From NCBI RefSeq assembly GCF_014653945.1, contig NZ_BNAU01000003.1, positions 310,001 to 374,000 on the forward strand: DNA of 64,000 bases, given 5' to 3'. This stretch comes from Amycolatopsis deserti. Lineage in GTDB: Bacteria; Actinomycetota; Actinomycetes; Mycobacteriales; Pseudonocardiaceae. Shown in pieces: positions 24,237 to 36,600 of the stretch. The position numbers were made by a program, and so were the translations under genes. How positions within the stretch are numbered: position 1 is the first letter of the stretch; the number at the start of each line of letters is the position of its first letter. The notes under the pieces were generated by a model. It had not been told where the DNA came from, ran no database searches, and was given only the letters and a program-made list of their open reading frames with translations.

Positions 24237-25297
24237 CCGCCACGGATCTCGGTCTCCCCCAGCTCGGTGGCCTGGACCTAGTGCCGACCACCGACGAGAC
24301 CCAGAAGGCGAAGGACTTCAAGTCCGACCAGGAAGTGCGCTGGTGCCCGGGCTGCGGTGACTACGTCGTGCTCAACACGGTGCAGTCGTTCCTGCCCACG
24401 CTCGGGCTCAAGCGCGAGAACATCGTGTTCGTCTCCGGTATCGGCTGTTCGTCGCGGTTCCCGTACTACCTCAACACCTACGGGATGCACTCCATCCACG
24501 GCCGCGCGCCGGCGATCGCGACCGGGCTGGCGACCACGCGGCCGGACCTGTCGGTGTGGGTGGTCACCGGTGACGGCGACGCGCTGTCGATCGGCGGCAA
24601 CCACCTGATCCACGCGCTGCGCCGCAACGTCAACATCAAGATCCTGCTGTTCAACAACCGGATCTACGGCCTGACCAAGGGCCAGTACTCGCCGACCTCG
24701 GACCCGGGCACGATCACCAAGTCCACCCCGATGGGGTCGGTGGACACGCCGTTCAACCCGATCTCGCTGGCGCTGGGCGCGGAGGCCACCTTCGTCGGCC
24801 GCGCGTTGGACAGCGACAAGAAGGGGCTGACCGAGGTGCTCACCGCGGCGGCCCAGCACCGCGGCTCGGCGCTGGTGGAGATCTACCAGAACTGCCCCAT
24901 CTTCAACGACGGCGCGTTCGACGTGCTCAAGGACAAGGACGAGGCCGCGCACCGGATCATCCCGCTGCGCGCGGGCGAGCCGATCCGGTTCGGCCCCGAC
25001 GGCGAGTACGGCGTGGTGCCCAACCGCTGGGGCGGTTTCGAGATCGCCAAGGTGGCGGAGGTCGGCGAGGACGAGCTGATCGTCCACGACCCGACCATCA
25101 CCGACACCGCGTACGCCTTCGGCCTGTCCCGCATCGGCGACCAGCACCTCAACCACACCCCGACCGGCATCTTCCGCCAGGTCGCCCGCCCCACCTACGA
25201 CGACCAGGCCCGCGCCCAGGTCGAACAGGCCCGTTCCGCCAAGCCGGCCGACCTGCAGGCACTGCTGACCGGCAAGGACACCTGGAGGGTCGACTGA
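24233..25297 (+). CDS. korB: 2-oxoacid:ferredoxin oxidoreductase, beta subunit
   Basis: 354 residues. The TPP and iron-sulfur subunit: WCPGCGDY near residue 40, SGIGCSSRFPYYL, the TPP motif VVTGDGDALSIGGNHL followed by NIKILLFNNRIYG, and a third Cys in YQNCPIFNDGAF. The Cys residues fit the single [4Fe-4S] cluster of two-subunit enzymes. ATG 24233 overlaps the korA stop. A rho-independent terminator follows at 25349-25384. Confidence 0.93.
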   Translation: MTATDLGLPQLGGLDLVPTTDETQKAKDFKSDQEVRWCPGCGDYVVLNTVQSFLPTLGLKRENIVFVSGIGCSSRFPYYLNTYGMHSIHGRAPAIATGLATTRPDLSVWVVTGDGDALSIGGNHLIHALRRNVNIKILLFNNRIYGLTKGQYSPTSDPGTITKSTPMGSVDTPFNPISLALGAEATFVGRALDSDKKGLTEVLTAAAQHRGSALVEIYQNCPIFNDGAFDVLKDKDEAAHRIIPLRAGEPIRFGPDGEYGVVPNRWGGFEIAKVAEVGEDELIVHDPTITDTAYAFGLSRIGDQHLNHTPTGIFRQVARPTYDDQARAQVEQARSAKPADLQALLTGKDTWRVD

Positions 25298-25348
25298 GTT
25301 CGGACGCTCGAGGCCCCGCGCCCTGCCCCGGTGCGGTCCGACCACACG

Positions 25349-25384
25349 AAAAAGCCCCGCACAGCCATCCGTGCGGGGCTTTTT
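25349..25384. terminator. Bidirectional rho-independent terminator
   Basis: AAAAAGCCCCGCAC, loop AGCCATCC, GTGCGGGGCTTTTT. The stem is 9 G/C-rich pairs flanked by A5 and T5, so it works on both strands. It ends korAB (plus) and the convergent sunset-domain protein gene (minus). Confidence 0.93.
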
Positions 25385-25393
25385 CGCCTGTCC

Positions 25394-26869
25394 CTAGAGC
25401 GGCCGGAACCCGACCCGCTCCGCGTCGTCCGCGGTGCGGAACCACACCTCCGCCACCATGCGGTTGTACTGCGGCGAGTCCTCGGTGCAGTACCGCAGCG
25501 CGGTCACGCTCGCCTTGACGGTGAACTCCTCGGACGGCTTCCCGCCGCCCGGCCGCGGCATCGCCGATCCCGGGCCGAACGGTCCCGGCGGCACGGAGCT
25601 GTCCCGCGGGGTCGGCTCGAACAGCGAGCCGCTGCGGCCACCTTCCTCGGTCCGGATCGGCTCCCGCCGCTCGACGGTCCGCATCGAGGGCCGCGGCGGG
25701 TCGAAGGCGTGCGAGGACCGCCGCGGCTGCCGCTTGGGCAGGACCTGCGTGGTCTCCGTGGCCGTCTCCTCGTCGGTGGCCTGCTCCGGCTCGCCGGAAC
25801 CGAACGCGTAGGCCGGCGGCTCCGGCTCGGCCGGGGCGAACGGCGTGAAGGCCGACCCGGACTCCGGCACCCGCTGCGGTTCGGGAGCGTGATCGGGATC
25901 GAACAGCGACCCCCGCTCCGGCTCCGGAGCCTCCTCCCGCCCGAACAGCGTCCCGGCCCCGGCCGCCGACTCGTCACGCGCGTGCGCTCCCCGGCCCGCC
26001 TGGCCCTGCTCGAACAGCGAGGAGCGCTCGTCAGCCTCCGGCGACCCCTCACGCCCGGCCCGCTCCTGCTCGAACAACGAGGCGCGCTCCGCAGCCGACG
26101 CCCCACGCTCATGTGCACTGCCGGCCTGGCCCGGCTCGAACAAGGCGCCGCGCCCAGCAGCCGGCTCATCCCGCTCGAACAACGAGCCACGCCCGGTGGC
26201 CGTCTCGTCCCGGCCGAACAGCCCCGCCGGCTGCTCCTCCGACGGCCCGGCCTGCTCCTGCCCGAACAACGACCCGCGCCCAGCCCCCTGGTCCTGCTCG
26301 AACAGCGACCCGCGCCCCTGCTCGGCTCCAGCCGCCGGGCCCCGCCGGTACGCGGCCTCGTCTTGTTCGAACAGCGCTCCGCGCCCCTGCTCGGCCTCCG
26401 CGAAGCCAGGCGCAGCCTCATCGCCCTGCTCGTGATCGCCCACGCGCAGCGCCCCGCGCTCGGCGGCGTCGTCCCGCTCGCGGCCGAACGCGTTGAAGAC
26501 CGTCGTCGCGTCGGACTGCGGCTCCTCCGGCTCGAACAGCGAGTCGTCGTCGATCTCGGACCCCGGCTGGTACCCGGGCGACCGTCCGGCGAGACTGTCG
26601 CGCTCCAGCCAGGACGGTGGCGCGTGGTGCTCCTCGGCGCCAGGGGTCTCCGCGGCGATCGGTTCCTTCCGCGCGACCGGCGCGGACACCGGGTCCCGCT
26701 CCATCGTGCGCGTCGGCTGCGCGGCGGGCGCGCTCTGCGCGGCGAGGAGCCTGCGCTCCAGGTGGCGGCTTCTCGCCTGGGCGGGTCGTGCCAGGAACAA
26801 CCAGGTCAGCAGCACCCCGACCACGAATGCCGCCGCGCTCCACAGCCAGACCTGTCCGAAAATGGACAT
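25394..26869 (-). CDS. Single-pass membrane protein with LF-repeat tail and sunset-like domain
   Basis: 491 residues. One membrane segment at about 8-28, followed by RPAQARSRHLERR, predicts a cytoplasmic C-terminus. Residues about 108-420 are low-complexity, rich in Glu, Gln, Ala, Gly and Arg, with about 12 copies of a five-residue motif [SAGT]LF[EGD][QPR] (for example SLFEQ at 188, 265 and 285, SLFER at 229, ALFEP at 242). The last 45 residues (VKASVTALRYCTEDSPQYNR, then AEVWFRTADDAERVGF) resemble the sunset domain of ArfC-like accessory proteins. Function unknown. ATG 26869 has a GGAAGGG site upstream. It converges on korB at a shared terminator. Confidence 0.75.
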   Translation of the reverse strand: MSIFGQVWLWSAAAFVVGVLLTWLFLARPAQARSRHLERRLLAAQSAPAAQPTRTMERDPVSAPVARKEPIAAETPGAEEHHAPPSWLERDSLAGRSPGYQPGSEIDDDSLFEPEEPQSDATTVFNAFGRERDDAAERGALRVGDHEQGDEAAPGFAEAEQGRGALFEQDEAAYRRGPAAGAEQGRGSLFEQDQGAGRGSLFGQEQAGPSEEQPAGLFGRDETATGRGSLFERDEPAAGRGALFEPGQAGSAHERGASAAERASLFEQERAGREGSPEADERSSLFEQGQAGRGAHARDESAAGAGTLFGREEAPEPERGSLFDPDHAPEPQRVPESGSAFTPFAPAEPEPPAYAFGSGEPEQATDEETATETTQVLPKRQPRRSSHAFDPPRPSMRTVERREPIRTEEGGRSGSLFEPTPRDSSVPPGPFGPGSAMPRPGGGKPSEEFTVKASVTALRYCTEDSPQYNRMVAEVWFRTADDAERVGFRPL

Positions 26870-26955
26870 CCGTGCTGCCCTTCCTTTCCTACCGCGCGGT
26901 TACCACTCTCAGTGACGCCGCAGCGGCGCGCGCATGACGCTCGAACGCAACCCCA

Positions 26956-27981
26956 TTACCGCGTCCGCGCGACGAGGTAGTCCGCGACGGACTCGCACGC
27001 GTCCCTCGCGGGCCCGGCCGGCAGGGGGGCCAGCTCGGTCCTCGCCCGCTGAGCGTAGTCCGACAGGGTGACCATGGCGCGGTCCAGGCCGGTGGACGCC
27101 CGGAGCAGCGTCAGGGCCTCCTCGACCAGCTCGTCGTCGGTGATCGGGCCGGCCAGCAGCTCGACCAGCCGCGGGTCGGTGTCCGGGTCGGCCAGCGCGT
27201 ACAGCATCGGCAGCGTGCGCACGCCTTCGCGCAGGTCGGTGCCCGGCGTCTTGCCGGACTCGTGCGACGGCGACGCGATGTCGATGATGTCGTCGGAGAT
27301 CTGGAACGCGGTGCCGATGATCTCGCCGAACCGCTGCATCGCGAGGATCGCGTCGGGCTTGGCGCCGGACACCATCGCGCCGAACCGCCCGGAGGTGGCG
27401 ATCAGCGAACCGGTCTTCTGCGCGATCACGGTGAGGTAGTGGTCCACCGGGTCCTCGCCCTCGCCCGGCCCGACCGTCTCCCGCATCTGGCCGGTGACCA
27501 GCTCGCTGAACGTCTCGGCGAGGATCCGGGCGGCGTCGGTGCCCAGGTCGGACACCAGCCGTGAGGCGTGCGCGAACAGGAAGTCGCCGGTCAGGATGGC
27601 GATGCTGTTGGTCCAGCGGGCGTTGACGCTGGGCGCGCCGCGCCGCATCGTCGCCTCGTCCATCACGTCGTCGTGGTACAGCGTGGCCAGGTGCACCAGC
27701 TCGACGGCCGCCGCGGCGATCACGACGTCGGAGTGGTTGCCCTCGCCGAACTCGCCCGCCAGCAGGGTCAGCATCGGACGAAAACGTTTGCCACCCGCCT
27801 CGACCAGGTGCGACGCGGCGTCGTGGACGGCCCGCACCTCGCTGCGCGCGGTGTCGCGCAACAGCTTCTCGACGTCGTCCAGTCCAGCGGCCAGCGTGCG
27901 CAGCAGCTGCTCGTCGGCGATCCGCAGGCCCACGCTCCCGCGCAGCTCCTCGATCGTGCTACCCCGGTGCCGCACTGACAC
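26956..27981 (-). CDS. grcC: Long-chain polyprenyl diphosphate synthase (GrcC-like)
   Basis: 341 residues, all-alpha isoprenyl synthase. GGKRFRPML at the N-terminal side, first Asp-rich motif DDVMD in LYHDDVMDEATMRRG, second motif DDIID in FQISDDIIDIA. It elongates FPP/GGPP to the side chain of menaquinone. In mycobacteria the homologue grcC1 lies beside menJ and menG, which are about 20 kb away here. The start is GTG 27981 with a GGAGAGGG site. It is divergent from the MFS gene. Confidence 0.9.
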   Translation of the reverse strand: MSVRHRGSTIEELRGSVGLRIADEQLLRTLAAGLDDVEKLLRDTARSEVRAVHDAASHLVEAGGKRFRPMLTLLAGEFGEGNHSDVVIAAAAVELVHLATLYHDDVMDEATMRRGAPSVNARWTNSIAILTGDFLFAHASRLVSDLGTDAARILAETFSELVTGQMRETVGPGEGEDPVDHYLTVIAQKTGSLIATSGRFGAMVSGAKPDAILAMQRFGEIIGTAFQISDDIIDIASPSHESGKTPGTDLREGVRTLPMLYALADPDTDPRLVELLAGPITDDELVEEALTLLRASTGLDRAMVTLSDYAQRARTELAPLPAGPARDACESVADYLVARTR

Positions 27982-28110
27982 GTTGTCCGCCCTCTCCGCA
28001 CTTCACTGACCGGTCCTCACCAGCGTAATGGCTGCACCCGGGGCGTTCGTGCGCCCTCTGCGAACCACTCCGGTGATGCGCGTGACAGCGCGCCCCACAC
28101 CATCGGGTGA

Positions 28111-30063
<1,953 letters not shown>

Positions 30064-30214
30064 CACACGCATCCGACAAAAACGCCGCCCCGACGGGAAA
30101 ACGGCGCGACTTGTCCACATCGCCTTCAGCCATCCACAGAATCTCGTTCTGTTTCCCACTCCGCCGCCACACCGGGCATGCTCGAGACATCCCTCCCGAA
30201 AGGAGCCTCGAGAA

Positions 30215-30418
30215 ATGACCGAACAGACCCTTCCCGGCCGCCGCAACCGCAACCAGGCCACCCGCCTGGCCCTGGCCGAGGCGCGCCAGCGTGGACTGGC
30301 CCGGCGGCATCTGCGCAAGCTGATGCGGCTGGCCCACGACCAGCCCTGCCGTTGCGGCGAAGTGCACCGGCACGTGTGTTCCTATCCCGACGTGGTGCGC
30401 GCGCTCGATTCCACCTGA
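30215..30418 (+). CDS. Small Arg-rich Cys/His protein, unknown function
   Basis: 67 residues. ATG 30215 has AGGAG (30201-30205) 9 bases upstream, supporting real translation. The N-terminal half is strongly basic and helical (ATRLALAEARQRGLARRHLRKLM); the C-terminal half has a compact PCRCGEVHRHVC motif that could hold a metal. No known family recognised. It ends 12 bases before a hairpin it shares with the convergent nuo operon. Confidence 0.6.
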   Translation: MTEQTLPGRRNRNQATRLALAEARQRGLARRHLRKLMRLAHDQPCRCGEVHRHVCSYPDVVRALDST

Positions 30419-30429
30419 CCGCCGAACGC

Positions 30430-30467
30430 GGAAGTGCCCTCCGCCCGGGTGGGCGAAGGGCACTTCC
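30430..30467. terminator. Hairpin between nuoN and the small convergent gene
   Basis: GGAAGTGCCCT (30430-30440) pairs with AGGGCACTTCC (30457-30467), and CGCCC (30442-30446) with GGGCG (30451-30455) inside. Long G/C-rich stem without a T-tract, placed exactly between converging genes 14 bases after nuoN. Likely terminator or 3' stabiliser of the nuo transcript. Confidence 0.75.
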
Positions 30468-30480
30468 GGAAGTCACGGCG

Positions 30481-32043
30481 TCAGAAGGCGAAGGCGCCCG
30501 CTCCCGCCCAGTCGAGCGCGAAGGCGGGGGCGACACCGAGCAGCAGGGTGATGATCACGCCGAGCGTGATCGCCGCCGTGGTGAACGCGCCCGGCACCGT
30601 CACGGTGGGGCCGTCGGGGGCCGGCTTGCTGAAGTACATGAGCACGACCACCCGCAGGTAGAAGAACGCCGCGACGGCGCTGAACACCAGCGCGACCACC
30701 ACCAGGGGCGCCATGCCGTCCCGCAGCGCCGCCGAGAACACCACGAACTTGCCGACGAACCCGCTGGTGAGCGGGATCCCGGCCAGAGCAAGAAGGAGGA
30801 AGGTGAACACCCCGGCCAGCACGGGCGACCGCTTGGCCAGGCCGGCCCACGCCGACAGGTGCGTGGCCTCGCCCTTGGCGTCGCGCACGAGCGAGACCAC
30901 CCCGAACGCGGCGAGCGTGGTGAAGCCGTAGGCCAGCAGGTAGAACAGCGTGCCGGACAGGCCCTGGTCGGTCATCGCGAGCGTGCCGACGAGCAGGAAG
31001 CCGGCGTGCGCGATGGACGAGTAGGCGATCATGCGCTTGACGTCGGTCTGGGTGAGGCCGAGCACGGCGCCGATCGCCATGGAGATGATCGCGACCGCCC
31101 ACAGCACGCCGCGCCACTCCCAGCTGGTCGACTCGAACCCGACGGTCAGCACGCGCAGGATGCCACCGAACGCGGCGACCTTGGTGCAGGCCGCCATGAA
31201 CCCGGTGACCGGGGTCGGCGCGCCCTGGTAGACGTCCGGCGTCCAGGTGTGGAACGGGCCGACTGAACCCTTGAACAGCAACCCGACCACGAGGAGGCCC
31301 ATGCCCGCGAACAACAGCATGTCCGAACGGTCCGAGCCGGCCGCGGCGCCCGCGATGTCGGCCAGCTTGACCGAACCGGCGTAGCCGTACAGCAGCGCGA
31401 GCCCGTAGAGGAAGAACGCCGACGAGAACGCCCCGAGGAGGAAGTACTTGACCGCCGCCTCTTGCGACAGCAGGCGCCGGCGCCGGGCCAGGCCGCACAT
31501 CAGGTACAGCGGCAGGCTCAGCACCTCGAGCGCGATGAACATGGTGAGCAGGTCGTTGGCCGCGCAGAACGTCATCATCCCGCCCAGCGCGAACAGCGCC
31601 AGCGGGAAGACCTCGGTCTGCATCCCGGTCGAGCCGACCTGGGCCCGGTCCTGCACCGTGCCCGGCCGGATGGCGGCCTGCGCCACGAAAGCGCCGCCCG
31701 GCTCCACCGAGCGGTCCGCGATCAGCAGGATCGCGGGCAGCGCGAGGGCGAGCAGGGTGCCCCACAGGAACAGGGCGGGCTTGTCGACCGACACCGCGCC
31801 GCTGAGGGTGGTCAGGCCCTTGACCGGCGAACCGCTGACGTACACGGCCAGCGCGACGCCGGCGGCGGCCAGCCCGGTCAGGCTGAGCAGCACCTGCGAC
31901 GGCCACCGCATGTGCCGGGGCAGGAAGGCCTCGAACAGCACGCTGACGCACGCCGCGCCGAGCACGATCAGCACCGGCAGGATCGCGTCGTACTCGATCT
32001 GCGGTGCGGTGATTTGCCCTTGCTGGGCCAGAATCCCGAGCAT
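30481..32043 (-). CDS. nuoN: NADH-quinone oxidoreductase subunit N
   Basis: 520 residues, antiporter-like membrane subunit with about 14 helices. Family features include FALGGMMTFCAANDLLTMFIALEVLSLPLY (read in parts near residues 150-180), GLLFKGSVGPFHTWTPDVYQG and MIAYSSIAHAGFLLVG. It forms part of the proton-pumping arm of complex I. Last gene of the nuo operon, one base after nuoM, with a hairpin immediately downstream. Confidence 0.95.
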   Translation of the reverse strand: MLGILAQQGQITAPQIEYDAILPVLIVLGAACVSVLFEAFLPRHMRWPSQVLLSLTGLAAAGVALAVYVSGSPVKGLTTLSGAVSVDKPALFLWGTLLALALPAILLIADRSVEPGGAFVAQAAIRPGTVQDRAQVGSTGMQTEVFPLALFALGGMMTFCAANDLLTMFIALEVLSLPLYLMCGLARRRRLLSQEAAVKYFLLGAFSSAFFLYGLALLYGYAGSVKLADIAGAAAGSDRSDMLLFAGMGLLVVGLLFKGSVGPFHTWTPDVYQGAPTPVTGFMAACTKVAAFGGILRVLTVGFESTSWEWRGVLWAVAIISMAIGAVLGLTQTDVKRMIAYSSIAHAGFLLVGTLAMTDQGLSGTLFYLLAYGFTTLAAFGVVSLVRDAKGEATHLSAWAGLAKRSPVLAGVFTFLLLALAGIPLTSGFVGKFVVFSAALRDGMAPLVVVALVFSAVAAFFYLRVVVLMYFSKPAPDGPTVTVPGAFTTAAITLGVIITLLLGVAPAFALDWAGAGAFAF

Positions 32044-32044
32044 T

Positions 32045-33595
32045 TCACTGGCCTCCGTTGAGTGCGGAAAGCGTCGCGTCGACCGACGGGGTCACCGTGT
32101 CCAGCACGGGTTGGGGGTAGAAGCCGAGCCCGATGATCAGCACGACCATCGGCACCAGGATCGCCAGCTCCCGGCCGCCGAGGTCCCGGATCGTCTTCCG
32201 GGCGCCCAGCTCGGGAGCGATCGCGGTGCCCGGGCCTCCCCCGGCGCCGACCAGCGCGGTCCCCCGCACCGGGCCGGTCATCAGGCGCTGGTACAGCCAG
32301 AGCACGTAGGCCGCGGCGAGCACCATGCCGACGGTCGCGAGGATCGCGTACACCGGCTGGGTCTCGAACGCGCCCAGCAGCACCAGGAACTCACTGACGA
32401 ACGAGTTGGTACCCGGGAGGGACAACGTGGACAGACCCGCGATGAGGAGCATGCCGCCGAGCAGTGGCGTGAGCTTGTACATGCCGCCGTAGTCGGAGAT
32501 CCGGGTGGACCCGCCGCGCGCGATCACCAGGCCCAGCACCACGATCAGCATGCCGGTCGCGAGGCTGTGGTTGAGCATGTAGGTCACCGCGCCGACGGTC
32601 GCCTGCTGGGTGAAGGCGAAGATGCCCAGTGCGATGAACCCGAAGTGGGCGATCGAGACGTAGGCGACGAAGCGTTTCATGTCCTGCTGCCCGGCGGCGA
32701 GGATCGAGCCGTAGAGCACGCCGATCACGGCGAGCACCAGCACCAGCGGTGCCAGCTGTTTGCTGGCCTCCGGGAACATCGGCAGGCAGTAGCGCAGGAA
32801 ACCGAACGTGCCGACCTTGTCCAGCACACCGACCAGCAGCACGGCGACGCCGATGGGCGCCTCGCCGGCCGCGTCGGGCAGCCAGGTGTGGAACGGCACG
32901 AGCGGCGCCTTGATCGCGAACGCCAGGAAGAACCCGAGGAACAGCCAGATCTGGGTGCTCGCCGGCGCGTCCCGGACCACCGTGACCAGCGTGGCCCAGT
33001 CGAAGGTGCCGTTGCCCAGCTCGTCGGCGGCGAGCGAGTAGGCCCCGATCGCCGAGGCCAGCATGATCAGACCGCCGAGGAAGGAGTACAGGAAGAACTT
33101 GACCGCCGCGTACTGCCGGTTCGCGCCGCCGTAGCCGCCGATGAGGAAGTACATCGGGATCAGCATGATCTCGAACAGCACGTAGAACAGGAACACGTCG
33201 GTGGCGGCGAACACCGCGATGGTGATGGCCTCCTGCACCAGGATCAGCGCGAGGAAACCACCCGCGCTGCGGTCCTGCGGCAGCTTGTCCGCCGTGCCCA
33301 GGGCGCCGATGACGATCGGCACCAGGAAAGCGATCACGGCGATCATCACCAGCGCGATGCCGTCGATGCCGAAGGAGATGTGCACGCCGAAGCTCGGGAT
33401 CCAGTCCATCGAGCTGGTGTGCTGCAGGCGGGCGCCGTCCGGCTGGTAGGTCGCCCACGTCGGGATGATCATCGCCAGCTCGACGAGGGCGAACACCACC
33501 GCGGCGACGGTGGCGAGCCGGTCGTTGCGGCGCAGCCCGGTGACGACGCACGCGCCGACCAGCGGCCAGAGGATGAGGGCCAGTACCCAGGTCAT
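32045..33595 (-). CDS. nuoM: NADH-quinone oxidoreductase subunit M
   Basis: 516 residues, antiporter-like membrane subunit. Landmarks are [22 protein letters not shown] with the conserved Glu, [25 protein letters not shown] (read in halves) and [16 protein letters not shown]. It pumps protons as part of complex I. ATG 33595 overlaps the nuoL stop (ATGA); a longer upstream frame reads through nuoL and was rejected. Confidence 0.95.
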   Translation of the reverse strand: MTWVLALILWPLVGACVVTGLRRNDRLATVAAVVFALVELAMIIPTWATYQPDGARLQHTSSMDWIPSFGVHISFGIDGIALVMIAVIAFLVPIVIGALGTADKLPQDRSAGGFLALILVQEAITIAVFAATDVFLFYVLFEIMLIPMYFLIGGYGGANRQYAAVKFFLYSFLGGLIMLASAIGAYSLAADELGNGTFDWATLVTVVRDAPASTQIWLFLGFFLAFAIKAPLVPFHTWLPDAAGEAPIGVAVLLVGVLDKVGTFGFLRYCLPMFPEASKQLAPLVLVLAVIGVLYGSILAAGQQDMKRFVAYVSIAHFGFIALGIFAFTQQATVGAVTYMLNHSLATGMLIVVLGLVIARGGSTRISDYGGMYKLTPLLGGMLLIAGLSTLSLPGTNSFVSEFLVLLGAFETQPVYAILATVGMVLAAAYVLWLYQRLMTGPVRGTALVGAGGGPGTAIAPELGARKTIRDLGGRELAILVPMVVLIIGLGFYPQPVLDTVTPSVDATLSALNGGQ

Positions 33596-35487
33596 GAGAA
33601 CCTCACCATCAGCAGTGCGGCGACGAGGACGAACGAGCCGGCCAGCATCGACAGGGCGTACGAGCGGACGAAGCCGGTCTGCAGTCTGCGCAGCCGCCCG
33701 GACCCGCCACCGAGTGCGGCGGCCAGGCCGTTGACGGCGCCGTCGACGCCCCGGCTGTCGAGGTAGACCGAGAACCGGGTGAGCCACATGCCCGGGGTCG
33801 CGACCAGTGCCTCGTTGACCGCGTTGCCGTACAGGTCCTTGCGGGCCGCCTTGACGACGGCGGAGACGTTCTCCGGCCGCTCGACCGGGGTGTCCCGGCG
33901 CCCGACGACGAGCCAGGCGAGCAGCACGCCGAGCGCGGACAGGGCGACCGTGATCCACGGGATGAGCGAGTGCGGGATCGCGGTGTGCTCGGCCTCGCCG
34001 AGTTCACCCAGTGCCGGGGCGAGCCACTCGGAGAGGCGGTCGCCGAGGGCGAAGAACGCGCCGGCGCCGAGCGAGCCGATGGCCAGCACGATCATCGGCG
34101 CGGTCATCACCGGCGGCGACTCGTGCGGGTGGAACTCCTTGCCCTCGGCGGTGCGCAGGTCGCGCCAGCGTTCCTTGCCGAAGAAGGTGAGCAGCATCAG
34201 CCGGGTCATGTAGAACGCGGTCAGCGCGGCGCCGAGCATCGCGGCGAGGCCGAACACCCAGCCGCGCCAGCCTTCCTGGCCGAAGGCGGCCTCGATGATC
34301 GCGTCCTTGGAGAAGTAGCCCGACAGGAAGGGGAACCCGATGAGCGCCAGGTAGCCGAGCCCGAAGGTGACGAACGTGATCGGCATGTGCCGGTACAGGC
34401 CGCCGAACTTGCGCATGTCGACCTCGTCGTTCATGCCGTGCATGACCGAACCGGCGCCGAGGAACAGACCGGCCTTGAAGAAGCCGTGCGTGAGCAGGTG
34501 CATGATGCCGAGCGCGTAGCCGAACGGCCCGAGCCCGACGGCGAGCATCATGTAGCCGATCTGGCTGACGGTCGAGTACGCGAGCACCTTCTTGATGTCG
34601 TCGTAGGCGCAGCCGATGATGCACCCGATCAGCAGGGTTATCGCGCCGACGAGGGTGACGATCAGCCGGCCCGTCTCGGTCTCGTTGTAGATCGGGTTGG
34701 CGCGCGCCACCAGGTACACGCCGGCGGTGACCATGGTGGCCGCGTGGATCAGGGCCGACACCGGGGTCGGGCCCTCCATGGCGTCCGGGAGCCACGCCTG
34801 GAGCGGGAACTGGCCGGACTTACCGCACGCGCCGAGCAGCAGCAGGATCGCGATCGCGGTGATCACGGCGGGCGGGGCGTCGCCGATGCGGTCGAACACA
34901 CCCGCGTAGGTGACCGTGCCGAGGTACTTGAACATCAGGAAGATCGCGAGCGCGAGGCCGACGTCACCGACGCGGTTCATCAGGAACGCCTTCTTCGCGG
35001 CGGTCGCCGCGGACGGGCGGTCCGAGTACCAGCCGATGAGCAGGTACGACGCCAGGCCGACGCCCTCCCAGCCGAGGTAGAGCGTCACGAAGTTGTTGCC
35101 CAGCACCAGAACCAGCATGGAGGCCACGAAGAGGTTCAGGTACCCGAAGAAACGACGCCGGTTGCGGTCCTCCGCCATGTAGCCGATCGAGTAGATGTGG
35201 ATCAACGCGCCCACACCGGTGATCAGCAGGATGAAGACGAGTGAGAGCGCGTCGATGCGGAGTCCGAAGTCGATCTGGAGGTCACCGACGCCGATCCAGG
35301 TGAACATCCTGGTGTCGGTCACGTGCCCGTCGCTGCCGAAGAACAGCACCAGGCCGTACACGAACGACGCGATGACCGTCGCACACCCGAGGAGGTGACC
35401 CCAGCGGTCGGTGCGCCGTCCCCCGGCCAGCAGGACGAGCGCGCCGAGGGCCGGAAACGCGACCAGCAGCCACGATGATGCGATCAC
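33592..35487 (-). CDS. nuoL: NADH-quinone oxidoreductase subunit L
   Basis: 631 residues, the largest antiporter-like subunit with a C-terminal lateral helix region. Motifs include [34 protein letters not shown] (in parts near 115-150), [25 protein letters not shown] around residue 230 and [18 protein letters not shown] 35487 is the only suitable start after the nuoK stop at 35507. The distal pump of complex I. Confidence 0.95.
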   Translation of the reverse strand: MIASSWLLVAFPALGALVLLAGGRRTDRWGHLLGCATVIASFVYGLVLFFGSDGHVTDTRMFTWIGVGDLQIDFGLRIDALSLVFILLITGVGALIHIYSIGYMAEDRNRRRFFGYLNLFVASMLVLVLGNNFVTLYLGWEGVGLASYLLIGWYSDRPSAATAAKKAFLMNRVGDVGLALAIFLMFKYLGTVTYAGVFDRIGDAPPAVITAIAILLLLGACGKSGQFPLQAWLPDAMEGPTPVSALIHAATMVTAGVYLVARANPIYNETETGRLIVTLVGAITLLIGCIIGCAYDDIKKVLAYSTVSQIGYMMLAVGLGPFGYALGIMHLLTHGFFKAGLFLGAGSVMHGMNDEVDMRKFGGLYRHMPITFVTFGLGYLALIGFPFLSGYFSKDAIIEAAFGQEGWRGWVFGLAAMLGAALTAFYMTRLMLLTFFGKERWRDLRTAEGKEFHPHESPPVMTAPMIVLAIGSLGAGAFFALGDRLSEWLAPALGELGEAEHTAIPHSLIPWITVALSALGVLLAWLVVGRRDTPVERPENVSAVVKAARKDLYGNAVNEALVATPGMWLTRFSVYLDSRGVDGAVNGLAAALGGGSGRLRRLQTGFVRSYALSMLAGSFVLVAALLMVRFS

Positions 35488-35506
35488 TGAGTAGCCCTTG
35501 CCCTTC

Positions 35507-35806
35507 TCAGTACTTGAGCAGGTTGGTGTCGTCGACCGAGGCCGAGCGGCGGGTGCGGAAGATGGCCATGATGATCGCCAGCCCGACGACGACCTCGGCG
35601 GCGGCGACGACCATCACGAAGAACGCCATCACCTGGCCGTCGAGCCCGCCGTTCATGCGGGAGAACGTGACCAGGGAGAGGTTCACGGCGTTGAGCATCA
35701 GCTCGATGCACATGAACACGACGATGGCGTTGCGCCGCACCAGCACGCCGACCGCGCCGATGGCGAACAGCAGGGCCGAGAGCAGCAGGTAGTAGGTGGG
35801 GGTCAT
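35507..35806 (-). CDS. nuoK: NADH-quinone oxidoreductase subunit K
   Basis: 99 residues, three transmembrane helices. The conserved buried Glu residues are in [18 protein letters not shown] and [14 protein letters not shown]. Small proton-channel subunit of complex I. ATG 35806 overlaps the nuoJ stop (ATGA). Confidence 0.95.
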   Translation of the reverse strand: MTPTYYLLLSALLFAIGAVGVLVRRNAIVVFMCIELMLNAVNLSLVTFSRMNGGLDGQVMAFFVMVVAAAEVVVGLAIIMAIFRTRRSASVDDTNLLKY

Positions 35807-36600
35807 TCCTCGTCACCCTTCCCGACCAGTGCGTGGGCGTCGGGCTGCGGTTCGGTGCCCTCGACCTGCTTGCGCTCGGCTTCGAGGCGGGCCGTGGGCG
35901 TGGACTCGATGATCGTGGACAGCGACTCGGGCGCGACCGAGCCGTCGGGCAGGATCGCGGGAGTCGTGACCGAGTGGGAGGTGGCGAACACGCCGGGTCC
36001 CGGCTTGGGCGAGATGCGTTCGTACTCGCCGCGGAACCGGGCCTCGACGAGTTCCTTCTGCGTCCGGCGGCCGCGCTTCTCGGTGAAGGCGAGCACCATG
36101 GCCCCGAGCGCGGCGGTGATCAGCAGCGCCGAGGTGAGCTCGAACGGGAACAGGTAGTCGGTGAAGATGAGGCGGCCGAGCCCGCCCGCGGTCCCGTCCG
36201 GCGCGGGCGCCGGGGTGACGTTGGCGAGCGCCCGGGTGAGCGCGGTGGCCATGAGCCCGGCGATGCCGATGCCGAGGATGCCGCCCCACAGGCGCTGCCC
36301 GCGCAGCACCTCGACGACGGAGTCGGAGCTTTCCCGGCCCACGAGCATCAGCACGAACAGGAACAGCATCATGATCGCGCCGGTGTAAACGATGATCTGG
36401 GTGAACCCGAGGAACGGCGCGCGCTGGACCATGTAGAGGATGCCCAGCGAGAACATCGTGAGGGCCAGGAAGAGCGCCGAGTGAACCGCATTGCGCGCGA
36501 AGATCAGCCCGAGGGCGCCCAGAAGGGCCACCGGACCAAGAATCCAGAACGCGATGGCCTCTCCGGTGGAGACCGCCTCCGCGACCTGTGCCAGCACCAT
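35803..36600 (-). CDS. nuoJ: NADH-quinone oxidoreductase subunit J
   Basis: 265 residues. Five membrane helices ([19 protein letters not shown]-like start, [21 protein letters not shown]) followed by a soluble tail of about 95 residues, longer than in E. coli. I prefer ATG 36600 over GTG 36603: GAGGAGGTG lies 7 bases before the ATG. This ATG shares a base with the stop of a small upstream ORF (TGATG), suggesting coupling. Confidence 0.93.
   Translation of the reverse strand: MVLAQVAEAVSTGEAIAFWILGPVALLGALGLIFARNAVHSALFLALTMFSLGILYMVQRAPFLGFTQIIVYTGAIMMLFLFVLMLVGRESSDSVVEVLRGQRLWGGILGIGIAGLMATALTRALANVTPAPAPDGTAGGLGRLIFTDYLFPFELTSALLITAALGAMVLAFTEKRGRRTQKELVEARFRGEYERISPKPGPGVFATSHSVTTPAILPDGSVAPESLSTIIESTPTARLEAERKQVEGTEPQPDAHALVGKGDEE

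Noticed and set aside
25600-26540. SLFEQ repeats as DNA-clamp binding motifs
   Set aside because: They lack the Gln in the required position of the QLxLF consensus and the protein is membrane-anchored.
30080-30115. Small hairpin after the MFS gene as its terminator
   Set aside because: Only about five clear pairs, and the T-tract lies on the minus strand, where no gene ends.
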